DNA from: Nocardia camponoti
GTDB lineage: Bacteria > Actinomycetota > Actinomycetes > Mycobacteriales > Mycobacteriaceae
DNA length: 64,000 nucleotides
Direction: 5' to 3'
Assembly (NCBI RefSeq): GCF_014646135.1
Contig: NZ_BMMW01000002.1
Location: 62,001-126,000 of the forward strand
The notes beneath the pieces are model-generated. The model worked only from the letters and a program-made list of their open reading frames with translations. It was not told where the DNA came from and made no database searches. Shown in pieces: positions 55,744 to 64,000 of this stretch; position 1 is the stretch's first letter, and each line of letters begins with the position of its first letter. The position numbers were made by a program, and so were the translations under genes.

Positions 55744-55930
55744 CGCACACCTCCCTAACCAGGACGGCTGAACGCGAGGTGTCTCGACGTTAGCTACGAC
55801 CGGTCGTCTTCGCCTGGTGACTTCCTACGAGAGTACGTGGAGGAGGCGACAACCGGCCCGCATCGTTTGCTACCGACAGGTAACAGATCATTACACGCAG
55901 TCACAGCGATAGCTGTAAGTATGCTGGCGT

Positions 55931-56230
55931 TTAGCGTGACGGTCCGTCGCGGCGGTCGACGTGGCCAAGGTCGCGATTGGGAGCAATGCGGTCACGCACC
56001 CGCTGCTTGAGTTGGGCGATCTCGGGGAAGCCGCCGTCGGCCTTGCGCTCCCACAGCTGTTCGCCGTCGAGGGTGATGCGGAAAATGCCGCCCTCGCCGG
56101 GAATCAGCGCCACTTCGCCCAGTTCGGTCGTGAATGTCGACAGCAGTTCCTGTGCCATCCAACTCGCGCGCAGCAACCAGCGGCATTGGGTGCAGTATTC
56201 GATCGCGACGCGCGCGCCGGGTGTTGTCAT
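55931..56230 (-). CDS. SelT/SelW/SelH (Rdx) family protein
   Basis: A 99-residue thioredoxin-like redox protein. The CxxC motif is in EYCTQCRWLLRASWMAQEL and a late GGIFRITLDGEQLW strand is typical of the SelW/Rdx12 group, with Cys in place of selenocysteine. The ATG at 56230 overlaps the stop of the gene upstream by 4 bases (ATGA); a longer frame to 56260 is not supported. Function in bacteria is not defined; the C-terminal 15 residues are polar and variable. Confidence 0.85.
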   Translation of the reverse strand: MTTPGARVAIEYCTQCRWLLRASWMAQELLSTFTTELGEVALIPGEGGIFRITLDGEQLWERKADGGFPEIAQLKQRVRDRIAPNRDLGHVDRRDGPSR

Positions 56231-56625
56231 GCCACAAATGTCCCATCGAGGTACACCCACGCGCCGTTGACCCGCACGAACGTGCTCACCTCGTGCATCC
56301 GGTCACGCACGGTCCCCTGACGGTAATGGGCCATGAACTCGACGGTGCCGTTGTCGTCGAACGGGCCGCCGCGTTCGGTTTTGAGCACTTCGAGGAACAG
56401 CCAGTGATGCTCGGCGTCGAGCGAAAGGTCGGCGGGGAGGGTGTCGGGGTGCCAGGATCGACGCAGGTAGTCGACGTCGCCGACCACGTAAGCGGTGTAG
56501 CGCGAGCGCATCAGAGCTTCGGCGGTCGCTGCCGGTTTGGTCGCGGCAAGGATAGGGCCGCAGCACACGTCGAACGGTTCGCCGCGACGGCACGGACACG
56601 GTCTCGCTTCACCCATGCCGGTCAT
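56227..56625 (-). CDS. YchJ/UPF0225 family protein
   Basis: A 132-residue protein with an N-terminal SEC-C-like zinc motif (CPCRRGEPFDVCCGPI), a central LMRSRYTAYVVGDVDYLRRSWHPDTLP and a C-terminal NTF2-like domain (GTVEFMAHYRQGTVRDRMHEVSTFVRVNGAWVYLDG). Members of UPF0225 have no defined function. It is coupled to the SelW-like gene through a 4-base overlap and follows the small helical protein gene at 56635 by only 9 bases, so it may be part of the ATPase operon. Confidence 0.9.
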   Translation of the reverse strand: MTGMGEARPCPCRRGEPFDVCCGPILAATKPAATAEALMRSRYTAYVVGDVDYLRRSWHPDTLPADLSLDAEHHWLFLEVLKTERGGPFDDNGTVEFMAHYRQGTVRDRMHEVSTFVRVNGAWVYLDGTFVA

Positions 56626-56634
56626 CTTGCCCGC

Positions 56635-57042
56635 TCAACCAAAGTTTTGCTGCGCGAGGGGGACGTGTTCGAGCGCGCGAACAAGCTCGACGGTCTGGTC
56701 GCGCCAGCGGCGCAGGTCGGTGATCCCCGGTGCCATTTCGTAGTCAAGATGATGGGCGGCGCGCGACAACGCGGCCCAGAGCGCGCCGACTTCCCCTGAG
56801 GTGCCAGGACCGGCGTAGGCACGCAAAGCGAGCAGTTGCGCGCGCATCGGACATCGCATGAGTTCGGGTGCGAGTACACCCCACAGTTCGTCGACGGCTT
56901 GTTCGAGCGCGAGTCGAAGGATCCACGCGACGGCACGCGACCAGACCCCGTCAGCGTCGGAGATTGAGCCAGCGAGCAGGTTGTCGACGGCGGCGATACG
57001 TTCGCGGACCGATGGTCGCCGAGCGAAGGCGTACCCGTTCAT
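56635..57042 (-). CDS. small helical protein coupled to the SMC-like ATPase (possibly HEPN-like)
   Basis: A 135-residue protein predicted to be almost entirely alpha-helical. The pattern RAVAWILRLALEQAVDELW, then MRAQLLALRAY, then LWAALSRAAHHLDYEMAPG and LRRWRDQTVELVRAL resembles HEPN or similar four-helix proteins, with RxxHH as the only possible active-site element. The start overlaps the ATPase stop by 4 bases (ATGA), so it is made together with the ATPase at a fixed ratio. No known family can be named with confidence. A partner or effector of the ATPase is the likely role (inference). Confidence 0.65.
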   Translation of the reverse strand: MNGYAFARRPSVRERIAAVDNLLAGSISDADGVWSRAVAWILRLALEQAVDELWGVLAPELMRCPMRAQLLALRAYAGPGTSGEVGALWAALSRAAHHLDYEMAPGITDLRRWRDQTVELVRALEHVPLAQQNFG

Positions 57043-59528
57043 GCACGGGCCAATTTCGGCTCATGCGCACGCAACCACGAGATGAAACGTTCAGTGTCGC
57101 CGATCAATTCGCGCATGGGGCGGCCGATGGGCACGTGCGCGCCCGCGGTCGCGTCGCGGAGCACACCGACCAACCAGCGGCCGCCGACCGTGCTCAAATG
57201 TTTGTTGAGATCGTCAACGCGACTGCCGGGGCCCATCAACGCGAGGGTGAGCATCGCGCGCGTGGTGTGCGCGTTGCGGATCTGACGTTCGACCTCGTGA
57301 TGGTCGATGCCGCGCGCGAGCAGTTCGGCACGCGCCTTCGCCAAGCCAGCTGCCTCGATTGCCGATCGACAGCACGTCGCGACAAGTTCGTCGGCGATCG
57401 CGGGTGGTAGCTGCGCGGTGCGAAGTAGCGATCGCGCGTCGTCGAGGTAGCGGCGCACCGGGTCGCCGGTGACGCGCGTCTCGACGATCGAGCGTTCACG
57501 GCGCTGCACTTCGACCACGGTCGCGTCGAGCTGCATGCGGCGCACCGCTTCGGCAAGTCGCTCGTCGTGGGTAAACACGACGACCTGCCGTGTTTCGGCG
57601 ACCTCGGCAAGTACGCGGGCGAGCCCGTCGACCTTGGCCGGATCCATTGCCTGGACCGGGTCGTCAATCATGACGAACCGGAACGGACTACTCGCGACGG
57701 TGGCGCGTGGGAGGAAAAGCGACAACCCGAGCGCGTGCAGTTCACCTTGGCTCATCACGCCCAGGGCAGCGCCGTCGACGTCGTCGACGGTCACGTCGAG
57801 CAGCACGCGACGCGCGGTGCCCGCGCTGCCCTGCAACCGGATCGCGCCGAGTTCGACGTTGCTTTGCTGTCGTAGCGTGCGCCAGACCCAGCGCGCGGCG
57901 TTTTCCAACGGGCGCATCCGGTCGCCGCGCAGGTTCGCGGTGGCGACTTTGAGCCAATCAGCGGCACGTTTGACCACGCGCAATTCGTCGGCGGCGGCGG
58001 CGACAGCATGGGCGGTCTCAAGCCATGCACTCACCCGCGCGACCGTCGGCAACCACACGGATTCGCTGCTGGCTAGCTCGGCACGTGCCGCTGTTTGCGC
58101 GGCGGCCAATGCGGTTGAGAGCTGGTCGTGGGCGGTTTCGACCCGAGCGACGAGCGTCTCGCTCGGTTCGGCTTCGCGCAGGTTGGTCCAGTGTGTCCAC
58201 TGTTGGCTTAGGTCCGCCCACCCGTTCCCTACCGGGCAGTCAGCGAGAATCTCAGCGAATTCCATTGTCGCTTGGTTCTTTTCTGCGACGGACGCATGCA
58301 ATGCTTTAAGTCGCGCGCTGCGTTCCGCGATTTCCGCGTCCGCGTCGGCGCGCCACCGCGCATCGAGCTGACTACGCCCGCACACCGGACACGCGCATGG
58401 GCTGTCTTCGGCGTCAGCATGGGCACGTGCGCGCACCAGTAGGTCTAGCACGCGCTGGTCAGCGAGGCTTTCTGCCGTTGTGAACCGGTCTGCTTCGGCG
58501 GCGGCGACAACGAGTCTTCGTGCGGCGGCGACTACGGTGGCGCGCTCCGGGAGCGTGACGTGGAGGAGATAACGAAGCGCATCGACAGGGACCGAAGACG
58601 CTCCGACGAACAAACCAACAGTGTCAGCCTGGACGGGCTCCTCGTTCGCGTACTGCCCCGAAATCGCGAGGGCTATCGCGCCCAGGTCGGGCCCAGGTGC
58701 AGCGAGGAGCGTCGCGATGCGTTGCACCCGCGAATCGTCAACCGCACCAAGTACTTCGGCGAGCGCGACCCGTTCCGCACGCGAATCCTTCGCCGCGCGT
58801 TCCAGTTCTAGTCGGCGGGCACGTACGCGCTCCGTCGCATCGGACAGTTCGTTGAGCCCGAGGAGGCGATGCAGAGCGTCGAAGAGGTCGCTCGGCTTGC
58901 CGTCGACAAGGGCACCCAGCTCGCTATACGACAGGAACGGGCGATAAAGCTCAAGTTCGGTTCGCCCCGCCTCGGGGTCATGTGAGACAGGCCTCTCGCT
59001 CCCCCGTCGACGCGTCCAACTAGCTTCGGCAAGCTCAGCGTCGGCATCCCACTCGGTCGCGATAGTCAGTGCGGGATCGTTTCCCGCCGTGAGTAATTCG
59101 ACCTCTATGCGCGCCAGGTGGGGCTGATGCAGGTTGCGCCACCCCTCTTTCCACGCACCTGCCCGACCGTCCCAGCGACGGTTGCCGCCGGTGAGTGCGA
59201 ACTCGGCCGCCTCAGCGAAGCTGGATTTGCCGCTGCCATTACGGCCAACGACGAGCGTGAGGCCGGGTCCCGGATTGAGCCGTAGCGTCGCGACTGGCCC
59301 AATCCCGCGAAAGCCCTGCACGGCAATCGAGCGCAGGAACACGCCGTGGGCGATGAATTGGCCTGTGTCACCGTTCTTTTCGTCGGCGCCGACTGCGAAC
59401 CCAACCGCATCGAGCACGCATTCGGCAACGGCGGCATCAATATTGGGATCGGCGGCGAGTTCACGCGCGAGGACATCAGCAACACGATCAGAACACACCC
59501 GTCTCACACCCCCCCAAGGCACGTACAT
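57039..59528 (-). CDS. SMC/Rad50-like AAA ATPase with zinc hook
   Basis: About 829 residues. The N-terminal half-ATPase has Walker A GRNGSGKSS at 95-103. A helical arm follows with a zinc hook CPVCGRSQ at about 376. The second half has the signature VMSQGELHALGLSL (about 594), Walker B FRFVMIDDPVQAMDP (about 620) and the H-loop VVVFTHDERL (about 653). A C-terminal region of about 175 residues (VRRYLDDARSLLRTAQLPPAIADEL... onward) is extra and helical. No SbcD-like nuclease is near. The start is uncertain: ATG 59528 leaves a 77-residue region before the ATPase fold, and the open frame runs to 59876. Related ATPases act in DNA repair or as defence sensors. Confidence 0.8.
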   Translation of the reverse strand: MYVPWGGVRRVCSDRVADVLARELAADPNIDAAVAECVLDAVGFAVGADEKNGDTGQFIAHGVFLRSIAVQGFRGIGPVATLRLNPGPGLTLVVGRNGSGKSSFAEAAEFALTGGNRRWDGRAGAWKEGWRNLHQPHLARIEVELLTAGNDPALTIATEWDADAELAEASWTRRRGSERPVSHDPEAGRTELELYRPFLSYSELGALVDGKPSDLFDALHRLLGLNELSDATERVRARRLELERAAKDSRAERVALAEVLGAVDDSRVQRIATLLAAPGPDLGAIALAISGQYANEEPVQADTVGLFVGASSVPVDALRYLLHVTLPERATVVAAARRLVVAAAEADRFTTAESLADQRVLDLLVRARAHADAEDSPCACPVCGRSQLDARWRADADAEIAERSARLKALHASVAEKNQATMEFAEILADCPVGNGWADLSQQWTHWTNLREAEPSETLVARVETAHDQLSTALAAAQTAARAELASSESVWLPTVARVSAWLETAHAVAAAADELRVVKRAADWLKVATANLRGDRMRPLENAARWVWRTLRQQSNVELGAIRLQGSAGTARRVLLDVTVDDVDGAALGVMSQGELHALGLSLFLPRATVASSPFRFVMIDDPVQAMDPAKVDGLARVLAEVAETRQVVVFTHDERLAEAVRRMQLDATVVEVQRRERSIVETRVTGDPVRRYLDDARSLLRTAQLPPAIADELVATCCRSAIEAAGLAKARAELLARGIDHHEVERQIRNAHTTRAMLTLALMGPGSRVDDLNKHLSTVGGRWLVGVLRDATAGAHVPIGRPMRELIGDTERFISWLRAHEPKLARA

Positions 59529-59906
59529 CGGTGAAAGCTGGTCGCGGAAAACGCTACCCGATCGCGGGCGGTTTGCCCAGGGAATGCGGTGGGCCGCTAC
59601 GAGATCTGCCCGCGGGAGTGGAATGGCCATCGAAAGCCGCCCAAGCGTGCTGGCCGTCGATGCCCACCCCTCGTCCACTCCGGCGGGCAGATCGATGAGG
59701 TTCGCGCCCGCGCCACTCTGCGAAAAGTGAGGCTGACGGTCCGGCTCGGCCGAACACGACAGAATGCCAGACAATATTGTTCGTGACAAGACCCGGTTGT
59801 CGAATGCGCTTGCGCACCACGGTTGTCCAGCGGTTTTGTCCGCGCCAACGAAACTTGTCGGTGGGTTCGGGTACATATTTCTCTCATCACCGAACGGGGG
59901 AATGAG
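59529..59906. other. divergent intergenic region between two ATPase operons
   Basis: About 378 bases between the SMC-like ATPase and the SWIM protein gene, with no convincing gene if the ATPase starts at 59528 (its frame stays open to 59876, so part may be coding). A perfect 10-bp palindrome ACAATATTGT lies at 59771-59780, followed by GTTCG. Promoters for both operons should lie here; none is clear-cut. Confidence 0.5.
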
Positions 59907-62906
59907 ATGACCGAGACGCCAACCGTGTTGACCGCCGAACAGGTCAGCGCGCTCGCACCAGATGCCAGTTCACTCACCGCCGCGCGCAAACTGGCGAGCC
60001 GCTGGCGCGAAACTGGCGCTACTGCGAACGCGGTGTGGGGGCTGTGTCAGGGCAGCGGCAGCAAGCCGTATCAGACCATTGTCGACCTGGCTGGTCCCGC
60101 CTACAAATGCACCTGTCCGAGCCGCAAGTTTCCTTGCAAACACGCGCTCTCGCTGTTGCTGAACTGGGCGGCGAACGGCGTTGCGGCACACACAGAGCCG
60201 GCCGACTTCGCTGCGGAGTGGCTGGCGGGACGCGCGGCGAAAGCTGCCGCGCCGAAAGCCACGTCGAGCAAGCCGATTTCAGCGGAGGCGCTCGAAGCGC
60301 GTGGTGCTCGGGTCGCCGCCGGGCTTGCCGAGTTGGAAATCTGGCTTGCCGACCAGGTGAGAACCGGTCTCGCACAAGCCGATCGGTCGTACGCGACGTT
60401 TGAAGCGATAGCCGCGCGCATGGTCGACGCGCAGGCGCCCGGCGTCGCGGAATCGCTGCGCAAGCTGCCGCGCGCCGTCACCACTACCGAACATTGGCCC
60501 GCGCTCCTGTTGCGTGAGTACGCGCGTCTGCATCTCCTCGTTCGCGCCTATCGCGGGCTCGCGACGTTGCCCGAGCCATTGCAGGCGGGCGTGCGGGCGC
60601 ACGTTGGTTACCCGATGCGCGCCGATACCGTGCTCGCCGAACCCGCCGTCCGCGATGTGTGGCAAGTGCTTGGCATGCGGGTTACCGAGGAAGACGCGCT
60701 GCACACGCGCCGCACGTGGTTGCGCGGGCGAAGCAGCGGCCGATGGGCGCTGTTCATCGAGCACTCCCACGGCAGCCCACGTTTCTCTAGTGAAGTACCT
60801 GCACCGGGTTACGAAGTCGATGCCGACCTGCACTTTTACCCCGCACCGGCTCCGCTGCGCGCTCAGTGGGGCACGCGCCACCACGCACCGCAACCGTTCG
60901 CCACGGTGCCCCAGCCCCTCTCCACCGCGCTGAGCGGGCACTCGGCCACCGACATTGCCCGGTCTAACCCGCCCGGCATTGGTGCCGAGTCCAGCGCGCC
61001 GTCGACCACTTGCATCGAGGGTGCGCTCACCGCATACGCCCAAGCCTTAGGTGCCGATCCGTGGGTGCGATCGTGGCCCGCACTCCTTGTCGACGTCATT
61101 CCGGTCCCCGACCCTGCGGGCTGGTGGCTCATCGATACGAACCGCACCGCGCTGCCCGTCATCGCGGCTCGCCAGTCGTTGCGGTTGCTCGCGGTTTCTG
61201 GCGGTCATCCCGTCACCGTGATGGGCGAATGGACCGAAGCTGGCTTCGACCCGATCTCGGTGCTCGAGGCAGGCGTCGTTTCCGAGATTGAGGCCGTCGG
61301 CACGCCTGAACTAGCGGTCGCGTCCCCGTGTCCCGAACTGGCCGAACTGGTTTCCGTCGCCCTGATGGGCACCGCGCGTCGCACCATCGACGGGATCACG
61401 CTTGAGCCTGAACTCATCGCCGCGCTGCCGAACCGGACAGGCGAGCCCGCGACCCGGCTACTTGAGGCCGCGTCGCTCTACGAGCTGTATCTCAGCGGGG
61501 GTCACACGCCCGCGCATGCGCCGGTAATCCCCTGTGCGCCAGCCCCTTCCGATCCGCGCCCGCTTTTGCCGACACTCGCCGCGGCAAGGCTCTCGCAGCT
61601 ATTGAGCACCAAGTCGCCGTTCCTTCGCGAATGGCTGAGTGCGGCAAGCGAATTCGATTACCGCCTGCCCGATGCGCTGTGCGTCCAAGCGCTGGTAGGC
61701 GCCGCTGCCGATACCAGCATGCGGCCACAACTCCTTCGCTTGGCGGGCACGCGCGGTCGCTGGCTCGCACCGCACAACCCCGGCTGGTCGAATTTGGTCG
61801 ACGCGTTCCCGCTCGGTGCGGGCAGCGCCGATCAAACGCCAACGGCGGCGTTCACAACCGAACAGCTTGTCGCCGACGAGGTTTGGCGCTACGGGACCGC
61901 TGGCGAGCGCACCGACTGGTTCGCGAACCTTCGCCGCACGAATCCAACGGTCGCCGTCGCGGTACTCGCTGACGGCTGGGCTAAGGAATCGGGCCCCATC
62001 AAGGCCGAACTCCTTTCGCTGCTCGCCGACAACCTCGCGACCACCGATGAGGCCCTGCTCGAAACCGCGCTCGACGACCGGCGTGGGGATGTGCGCCGCG
62101 CCGCCGTCAGTCTGCTCACGCGCCTGCCCCATGCCGCGTTCGGCACCCGAATGATCGCGCGGGTCAGCGCGTGGCTTTCGCTGGACGAAGACGGCAAAGT
62201 AGCTGTTGCTGTGCCGGAGACGCTCGACGCCGACGCACGTCGCGATGGTCTGTCTGACAGCACCGACCAGGCGCACCTACGGTGGGAAACCCCGGATTCA
62301 ACCGTCAAAACGCTCCGTCAGGCGGTTTCCTCGATGCCGCTCACCGGGTGGCAGACGGTCACTGGCCAGCCCAACATCACTGCCGATTCAGTTCTCAGCC
62401 TCGACCTGCCGCCGCGGTACGCCAAGGCGTTTGTCGACGGCCTCGTCGACGCGACGCTCGCCCAACGCGACCACACCTGGGCGCGTGCGGTTTTCGACCA
62501 CGCATCCCCCACCGAGCAGGCCGTGCTACGCCGACGCGAACTGTTCTCACTGCTGCACGCCGATGACCGGGTCGAGCATGTACTCGACCTCGACTCCCAC
62601 CAACTCACCGAGCTTCACGCGATCCTGCCCGGGCTCGCCCATCCGTGGCCCGCTCGGGTCGCCGACCACATCCTGCGACTACTCGGCGAACGCGCGCGCA
62701 CCACCGCTCGCGCCAACCGCGACAACGTGGGCGTCTACTCCGACCGTGCCCTGCTCACCGCGGCGGGCGTGCACTTCCCACCCGACCTCGCCGCGCGCGT
62801 CACCACGCTCGCCGACACCACCGAAGATCCCGCCTGGCAGCAGGCATTCCACCGACTCGCAAGCGATCTCCGCGATCGCGCGACCATGCTTGAGGAGCTA
62901 CGTTGA
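59907..62906 (+). CDS. SWIM zinc-finger protein of a MoxR-type operon (YehQ-like)
   Basis: A 999-residue protein. The SWIM zinc finger is intact near the N-terminus: C68-x-C70-x6-C77-x-H79 (CTCPSRKFPCKH). The C-terminal part, mostly helical (DDRRGDVRRAAVSLLTRLP is HEAT-like), resembles DUF5691-type proteins associated with MoxR AAA ATPases. GGGGG lies about ten bases before ATG 59907, and the frame extension to 59823 has no support. The stop overlaps the TTG start of the ATPase gene by 3 bases. E. coli has a comparable set, yehL-yehM-yehP-yehQ. Its biological role is not known. Confidence 0.82.
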   Translation: MTETPTVLTAEQVSALAPDASSLTAARKLASRWRETGATANAVWGLCQGSGSKPYQTIVDLAGPAYKCTCPSRKFPCKHALSLLLNWAANGVAAHTEPADFAAEWLAGRAAKAAAPKATSSKPISAEALEARGARVAAGLAELEIWLADQVRTGLAQADRSYATFEAIAARMVDAQAPGVAESLRKLPRAVTTTEHWPALLLREYARLHLLVRAYRGLATLPEPLQAGVRAHVGYPMRADTVLAEPAVRDVWQVLGMRVTEEDALHTRRTWLRGRSSGRWALFIEHSHGSPRFSSEVPAPGYEVDADLHFYPAPAPLRAQWGTRHHAPQPFATVPQPLSTALSGHSATDIARSNPPGIGAESSAPSTTCIEGALTAYAQALGADPWVRSWPALLVDVIPVPDPAGWWLIDTNRTALPVIAARQSLRLLAVSGGHPVTVMGEWTEAGFDPISVLEAGVVSEIEAVGTPELAVASPCPELAELVSVALMGTARRTIDGITLEPELIAALPNRTGEPATRLLEAASLYELYLSGGHTPAHAPVIPCAPAPSDPRPLLPTLAAARLSQLLSTKSPFLREWLSAASEFDYRLPDALCVQALVGAAADTSMRPQLLRLAGTRGRWLAPHNPGWSNLVDAFPLGAGSADQTPTAAFTTEQLVADEVWRYGTAGERTDWFANLRRTNPTVAVAVLADGWAKESGPIKAELLSLLADNLATTDEALLETALDDRRGDVRRAAVSLLTRLPHAAFGTRMIARVSAWLSLDEDGKVAVAVPETLDADARRDGLSDSTDQAHLRWETPDSTVKTLRQAVSSMPLTGWQTVTGQPNITADSVLSLDLPPRYAKAFVDGLVDATLAQRDHTWARAVFDHASPTEQAVLRRRELFSLLHADDRVEHVLDLDSHQLTELHAILPGLAHPWPARVADHILRLLGERARTTARANRDNVGVYSDRALLTAAGVHFPPDLAARVTTLADTTEDPAWQQAFHRLASDLRDRATMLEELR

Positions 62907-64000
62907 CCGTCACCGAAATCGAAACCGGCCTCCTTCGCCCACACGCCGAACAGGCGTTCGCCGACGAACTCGCCGCGCTCGCCCGCCTCGATGACCGGCC
63001 GCGCCCGCCTTCGTGGCAGCTGTCGCCGTGGGCGGTCGTCACGTATCTCCTTGGCGGCACGCTTGAGGACGGCACCGTCATCACGCCCAAGTACGTCGGG
63101 CCGCGCAGGCTGATGGAGGTCGCGGTCGCGACACTCGCGACTGACCGCGCGCTCCTGTTGCTTGGCGTGCCCGGAACCGCGAAAACCTGGGTGTCCGAGC
63201 ATCTTTCGGCTGCCATCAGTGGCTCGTCGACCTTGCTCGTGCAGGGCACGTCCGGCACGGCGGAAGAAGCCATTCGCTACGGCTGGAACTACGCGCGCCT
63301 GCTCGCCGAAGGTCCAAGCCCGGCCGCCCTTGTCGCGTCACCGGTCATGACCGCGATGCGAACGGGTGCCATCGCCCGCATCGAGGAACTCACCCGCATC
63401 CCCTCCGACGTCCAGGATGCGCTCATCACCGTCCTGTCGGAGAAAACGCTGCCCGTGCCGGAACTGGGCACCGAGGTCCAGGCCGCGAAGGGCTTCAATG
63501 TCATCGCGACCGCGAATGATCGCGACCGTGGCGTCAACGACCTGTCATCGGCGCTGCGCAGGCGGTTCAACACCGTGGTCCTCCCACTTCCCGCCGACGA
63601 GGATTCCGAGGTCGCGATCGTCAGCCGTCGCGTCGAACAACTCGGTGCCGCACTCGAATTGCCGACCGTTCCCGCCGCCGCTGAGGAGGTGCGTCGCGTC
63701 GTTCGCGTCTTCCGCGAGCTGCGATCGGGCATCACCGCTGACGGGCGGACGAAGCTCAAGTCGCCGACCGGCACGCTGTCGACAGCTGAGGCGATTTCGG
63801 TGATCACCAACGGCATCGCGCTGTCGGCGCACTTCGGCGACGGGGTGCTGCGCGCGTCCGACATCGCGGGCGCGGTGCTCGGGTCGGTCATTAAGGATCC
63901 CGTCGCCGACGCGGTGGTGTGGACCGAATACCTCGAAGCCGTCGTGCGTGAACGTCCTGATTGGGCCGATTTCTACCGCGCTTGCCGCGAGATTTCCGGC
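62903..64000 (+). CDS. MoxR-family AAA ATPase (YehL-like), truncated by the window end
   Basis: An open frame of 366 codons starting at TTG, which overlaps the SWIM gene stop (TTGA), and still open at base 64000. It has Walker A GVPGTAKT at 88-95, a Walker B-like region (AIARIEELTRIPSDVQDALITVLSEK), sensor 1 in ATANDRDRG and an arginine-rich ALRRRFN. MoxR ATPases act as chaperones that insert metals or remodel protein complexes, usually with a VWA-domain partner, expected further downstream outside the window. The TTG start is inferred from the protein pattern; there is no alternative nearby in frame. Confidence 0.88.
   Translation, partial: MTVTEIETGLLRPHAEQAFADELAALARLDDRPRPPSWQLSPWAVVTYLLGGTLEDGTVITPKYVGPRRLMEVAVATLATDRALLLLGVPGTAKTWVSEHLSAAISGSSTLLVQGTSGTAEEAIRYGWNYARLLAEGPSPAALVASPVMTAMRTGAIARIEELTRIPSDVQDALITVLSEKTLPVPELGTEVQAAKGFNVIATANDRDRGVNDLSSALRRRFNTVVLPLPADEDSEVAIVSRRVEQLGAALELPTVPAAAEEVRRVVRVFRELRSGITADGRTKLKSPTGTLSTAEAISVITNGIALSAHFGDGVLRASDIAGAVLGSVIKDPVADAVVWTEYLEAVVRERPDWADFYRACREISG

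Noticed and set aside
54205..55758. 517-codon plus-strand frame opposite the carboxylesterase
   Set aside because: Antisense shadow; the minus strand has the full esterase triad.
59766..59784. LexA (SOS) box near ACAATATTGT
   Set aside because: One half-site GTTCG fits, but the other half reads GACAA instead of CGAAC, so it is not called as a LexA site.

Overview
The window is chromosomal DNA of a high-GC actinobacterium of the order Mycobacteriales, most likely Nocardiaceae (Nocardia/Rhodococcus-like). The evidence is secA1, mtrA-mtrB-lpqB, whiB2, the coenzyme F420 genes fbiA and fbiB, the arabinogalactan linker genes rmlD/wbbL and an LCP ligase, a DesA3-type desaturase system and an alkB-rubredoxin-TetR operon. 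Most of 8-53 kb matches the gene content of Mycobacterium tuberculosis Rv3229c-Rv3268 (from memory), but several blocks are re-ordered or inverted. No rRNA, tRNA, IS element, CRISPR array or prophage was seen.

Layout. 0.2-6.2 kb: a secreted protein, then an accessory lipid or secondary-metabolite type cluster (P450, 2-TM protein, family 2 glycosyltransferase, OleC-like adenylate-forming enzyme, PapA/condensation-type acyltransferase). 6.2-8.1 kb: two small toxin-antitoxin-like pairs around a pentapeptide-repeat protein. 8.2-17.8 kb: secA1, then a divergent lipid block (WS/DGAT-like protein, DUF6912-like protein, ferredoxin reductase, two acyl desaturases, bluB). 17.8-24.4 kb: hpf, comF, lpqB-mtrB-mtrA, tmk. 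24.5-25.1 kb: two small secreted proteins. 25.1-30.2 kb: sahH and an alkane hydroxylase locus with two alkB genes, two rubredoxins and a TetR regulator. 30.4-33.3 kb: fbiA-fbiB-NUDIX. 33.5-38.9 kb: whiB2 and the mannose-phosphate genes. 39-46 kb: a tandem cation-efflux pair, a FAD oxidoreductase, and a dicarboxylate transporter with a CitA/CitB-type two-component system. 46.4-53.0 kb: a P450, a TIGR03089 protein, an Lcp1-type ligase, rmlD, wbbL and manB/manC. 53-56.6 kb: nitroreductase/HxlR, carboxylesterase, SelW-like and YchJ-like proteins. 56.6-64 kb: a zinc-hook SMC-like ATPase coupled to a small helical protein, divergent from a SWIM-domain/MoxR-AAA operon that runs off the window end.

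How genes work together. ManA, the PmmA-type mutase and ManB/ManC form a route from fructose-6-phosphate to GDP-mannose. RmlD, WbbL and the LCP protein make and attach the arabinogalactan linker. The ferredoxin reductase supplies electrons to the desaturases. Reductase and second desaturase share a 17-bp near-palindrome, CCTACGRWRYYGTAACC, present once before the reductase and twice in tandem before the desaturase, where it covers a likely leaderless promoter.

Most promising for novelty: (1) the SMC-like ATPase/helical-protein pair; (2) the P450-GT2-ligase-acyltransferase cluster; (3) the shared operator of the desaturase genes; (4) the SWIM-MoxR operon; (5) toxin-antitoxin-like genes with apparently leaderless promoters and overlapping palindromes.
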